A stretch of DNA of 7,318 nt, taken from positions 1-7,318 of the forward strand of contig DHHJ01000006.1 in the NCBI GenBank assembly GCA_002403205.1. The letters are read 5' to 3'. A model generated the notes under the pieces. It saw only the letters and a list, made by a program, of their open reading frames with translations, ran no database searches and was not told the origin of the DNA. Both the position numbers and the translations under genes were made by a program. Below, one piece after another: positions 5,837 to 7,318 of the stretch (position 1 is its first letter; every line of letters starts with the position of its first letter). The stretch is from Anaerolineaceae bacterium UBA4775. GTDB taxonomy: Bacteria > Chloroflexota > Anaerolineae > Anaerolineales > Anaerolineaceae.

Positions 5837-6478
5837 ATGAAACAGAGTAATCGAAGGTTTCTGTTTTCCATTATCAGCGGGATTTTGTTGATCGCGGCAG
5901 GTGTGATCTTTTTACTTATAAACCTTGAGAGAATCACAGTCAATTGGGAGATGGTGGCCGGGCCGCTGCTGGCTGTAGGCGGGCTGGTGTTTTTAGCGGT
6001 ATTCATCACAGACACAGATGAATGGTGGGCGCTGATCCCGGGCTTTATCCTGATCGGTGTGGCGATCAACACCTTTATGGGCCAATGGATGGACACCGTC
6101 GACAGCGGTCTAACCGGTGCGATTTTTCTGGGTTTTGTAGGCCTGCCTTTTTTCCTGATCTATCTTTCCAGCCAGCGGCATTGGTGGGCTATCATCCCGG
6201 GTGGCGTGTTATTGACCATGGCAGGCATCAACTTGGTCTCGGGCAACGCGGCCCTGGAGGGCGGGGTGTTCTTCATTGGGTTGGCATTGACTTTTGGGCT
6301 GGTGTATATTTTGCCCAAGCCGGCCGGCAAGCTGAAATGGGCTTTGTACCCTGCCGGGATCCTGTTGCTGCTTGGGCTGGTAGTCACCCTGGGGGTATCG
6401 GACCTGCTGGGCTATGTTGCCCCCATTGCCTTGCTGATGGCGGGCGGGTATGTGGTTTACCGGGCGATTCGCAAATAG
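5837..6478 (+). CDS. Multispanning membrane protein built from four two-helix repeats
   Basis: I do not recognise a named family for this 213-aa product. It is almost wholly hydrophobic, with about eight membrane segments (roughly 8-29, 38-58, 63-81, 92-110, 117-133, 141-159, 168-186, 191-209) and short Trp-containing loops. The sequence is an internal tandem repeat of about 53 residues. EWWALIPGFILIG (62-74), HWWAIIPGGVLLTM (115-128) and KWALYPAGILLLLG (167-180) align, each followed by a second helix, and residues 8-60 form a more divergent first copy. GGGAGG at 5824-5829 selects ATG 5837 over the in-frame ATG at 5807, which would lie at the transcription start. No charged residues sit within the membrane spans to suggest transport, so the role is unknown. 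It resembles in style the small membrane domains found in LiaF-like or other uncharacterised envelope proteins. Confidence 0.85.
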   Translation: MKQSNRRFLFSIISGILLIAAGVIFLLINLERITVNWEMVAGPLLAVGGLVFLAVFITDTDEWWALIPGFILIGVAINTFMGQWMDTVDSGLTGAIFLGFVGLPFFLIYLSSQRHWWAIIPGGVLLTMAGINLVSGNAALEGGVFFIGLALTFGLVYILPKPAGKLKWALYPAGILLLLGLVVTLGVSDLLGYVAPIALLMAGGYVVYRAIRK

Positions 6479-6509
6479 GCAGCATCAATTGTCGCCCCGA
6501 TAGCCACAA

Positions 6510-7046
6510 TTATTTGGGATTTGTGTGGTTAATTCCATCCGCCCATTGTTCAGCTTTGAGGATGGCGGTTTGCAGGGAGGTGATCTCTTGAATCCCTTTT
6601 TCTGCCAATGAGAGCATCTTGTCCAGTGCCGCCTGTTTAAAGGGCTGGTTTTCAGCGGTACCCTGGATTTCGATAAACTCCCCATGGGCGTTCTGAACGA
6701 TATTCAAGTCCACATCTGCACGGCTATCTTCGGTGTAATCGAGGTCGAGGACAGCTTGGCCCCGGACAATGCCCGCGCTGACTGCGGCAATAGGTGGATG
6801 AAGGGCTTTTGCGGGGATGTCGCCAGAAGCGATCAGCTTTCTCAGCCCATGCGCCAGGGTGATATACCCCCCGGTCACTGAAGCCACGCGGGTGCCCCCA
6901 TCAGCCTGGAGAACGTCGCAATCGAGCAGCAGCGTGCGCTCGCCGATCAGGCGCCGGATCTCCTGGGTGCGCCCTTTGCGGCCGTTAATTTTCCGAGGTG
7001 AACGGGTGAGGGTGCTGCGGGGCAGGAGGGCTGTGAAACTGGCCAA
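6510..7046 (-). pseudogene. rph: Truncated, internally deleted RNase PH remnant
   Basis: The 178-codon frame is clearly RNase PH, the phosphorolytic 3'-5' exoribonuclease that trims tRNA 3' ends: LLPRSTLTRSPR (8-19), GRTQEIRRLIG (25-35), LDCDVLQADGGTR (41-53, phosphate-binding T52-R53), AAVSAGIV (87-94), LDLDYTEDS (100-108, metal-site aspartates), IQGTAE (127-132), and LAEKGIQE (147-154). The C-terminus is complete. Two parts are missing. About 70 N-terminal residues are absent: upstream of residue 1 the frame meets a TAA 12 nt before the TTG and no RADGR-type start exists in any frame. About 13 residues are also absent between G35 and E36 (canonical RLIGRSLRAVxDLxxLGERT reads RLIGERT; junction at 6941/6942). 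A normal protein is about 240 aa. No Shine-Dalgarno supports the TTG at 7046. It is convergent with the membrane-protein gene, 31 nt apart. A contig or assembly fault is possible instead of true decay. Confidence 0.85.
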
Positions 7047-7318
7047 AAACCTGGTTTAGGGTCGTCATAGGTCTCGAAGCGATTTTGGCGTTCACGGCAT
7101 TCCTCGCTGGGCGCTGAGTGTGCAGTGTCACTTTTTATTCATAGAACCAATCCTTGCCCCGGGCGAAACCTGGGGGCTTTAGTTTAATAGGCACCTGTGC
7201 CCGCAAGGGTATTGAGAGGGCCACCTGCCTGATGTGAAAAGACAAGTTAAATAAAAAAAACATGGCCCCACGGGAATACCCGGCGGGCACTTCGTTCGAA
7301 TCCCGGTTTTGGCACCTG
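7047..7318. other. Non-coding right end, no gene seen
   Basis: No frame here gives a recognisable protein, and the missing rph N-terminus is absent. It holds small hairpins (7156-7177; CGGG-AATA-CCCG at 7271-7282; GGCAC-CT-GTGCC at 7190-7201), an A-run near 7253-7260, and a GTTCGAATC at 7294-7302 that resembles a tRNA T-loop but lacks a pairing T-stem. Confidence 0.5.
7156..7180 (+). terminator. Weak terminator-like hairpin
   Basis: GCCCCGGG (7156-7163), CGAAA loop, then CCT-G-GGGGC with one bulge and a G-U pair, followed by TTTAGTTTAAT. No + strand gene ends nearby, so it may be a chance hairpin or belong to sequence lost from this end. Confidence 0.25.

Noticed and set aside
6022..6591. 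A 189-codon + strand frame overlapping the membrane-protein gene
   Set aside because: It is out of frame with a clearly membrane-spanning, repeat-containing product; its His/Arg/Cys-rich translation is a shadow.
7047..7130. Possible N-terminal rph exon in a shifted frame, or RNase P RNA-like GAGGAA segment
   Set aside because: No frame contains the RNase PH start region, and the GAGGAA match on the minus strand is not accompanied by any other conserved RNase P RNA block.
7290..7318. Possible tRNA 3' end: GTTCGAATC followed by CCGG and GGCACC
   Set aside because: The bases before the loop (ACTTCG) do not pair with CCCGG, no acceptor partner, anticodon or D-arm fits upstream, and CCA is not encoded.

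Overview
The window looks like chromosomal DNA of a Chloroflexota bacterium, probably class Anaerolineae. This is inferred from the proteins and not from a phylogenetic marker. The secreted lytic-transglycosylase-like protein is of a divergent, cysteine-rich kind that I associate with that class. It and its LCP-like partner both end in long Pro/Thr linkers. The DNA is moderately GC-rich, and several genes carry a perfect TATAAT box and a Shine-Dalgarno site. No transposase, integrase, phage gene, CRISPR array or complete RNA gene is visible, so this is mostly ordinary housekeeping and cell-envelope sequence with one broken gene at the right edge.

Layout, left to right: (1) an integral-membrane ICMT/PEMT-type methyltransferase on + (142-708); (2) a gap holding a 15-bp inverted repeat and a small unrecognised minus-strand ORF (774-995); (3) a YjbQ/UPF0047 gene on - (1053-1475), diverging from a 70-aa YtxH-type protein on + (1636-1848) that ends at a strong intrinsic terminator (1901-1937); (4) a two-gene minus-strand envelope operon, with a putative LCP-domain lipoprotein (5066-3813) followed 11 nt later by a secreted SLT-like protein (3801-1963); (5) a two-CBS-domain protein on - (5603-5184), diverging from a repeat-built multispanning membrane protein on + (5837-6478) with a dyad at its promoter; (6) an RNase PH remnant on - (7046-6510) lacking the N-terminal third and an internal block; (7) a non-coding right end (7047-7318).

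The most interesting unit is the envelope operon. The LCP-like protein keeps the fold signature but has lost several residues normally needed for phosphotransfer. It is co-transcribed with a probable peptidoglycan-cleaving protein, and the two share a similar C-terminal tail. This suggests a cell-surface module in which the LCP domain binds lipid-linked glycan or acts as a scaffold and does not ligate polymer. The second item worth checking is the rph remnant, whose remaining reading frame is intact despite two large losses. That points either to very recent decay or to an assembly fault.
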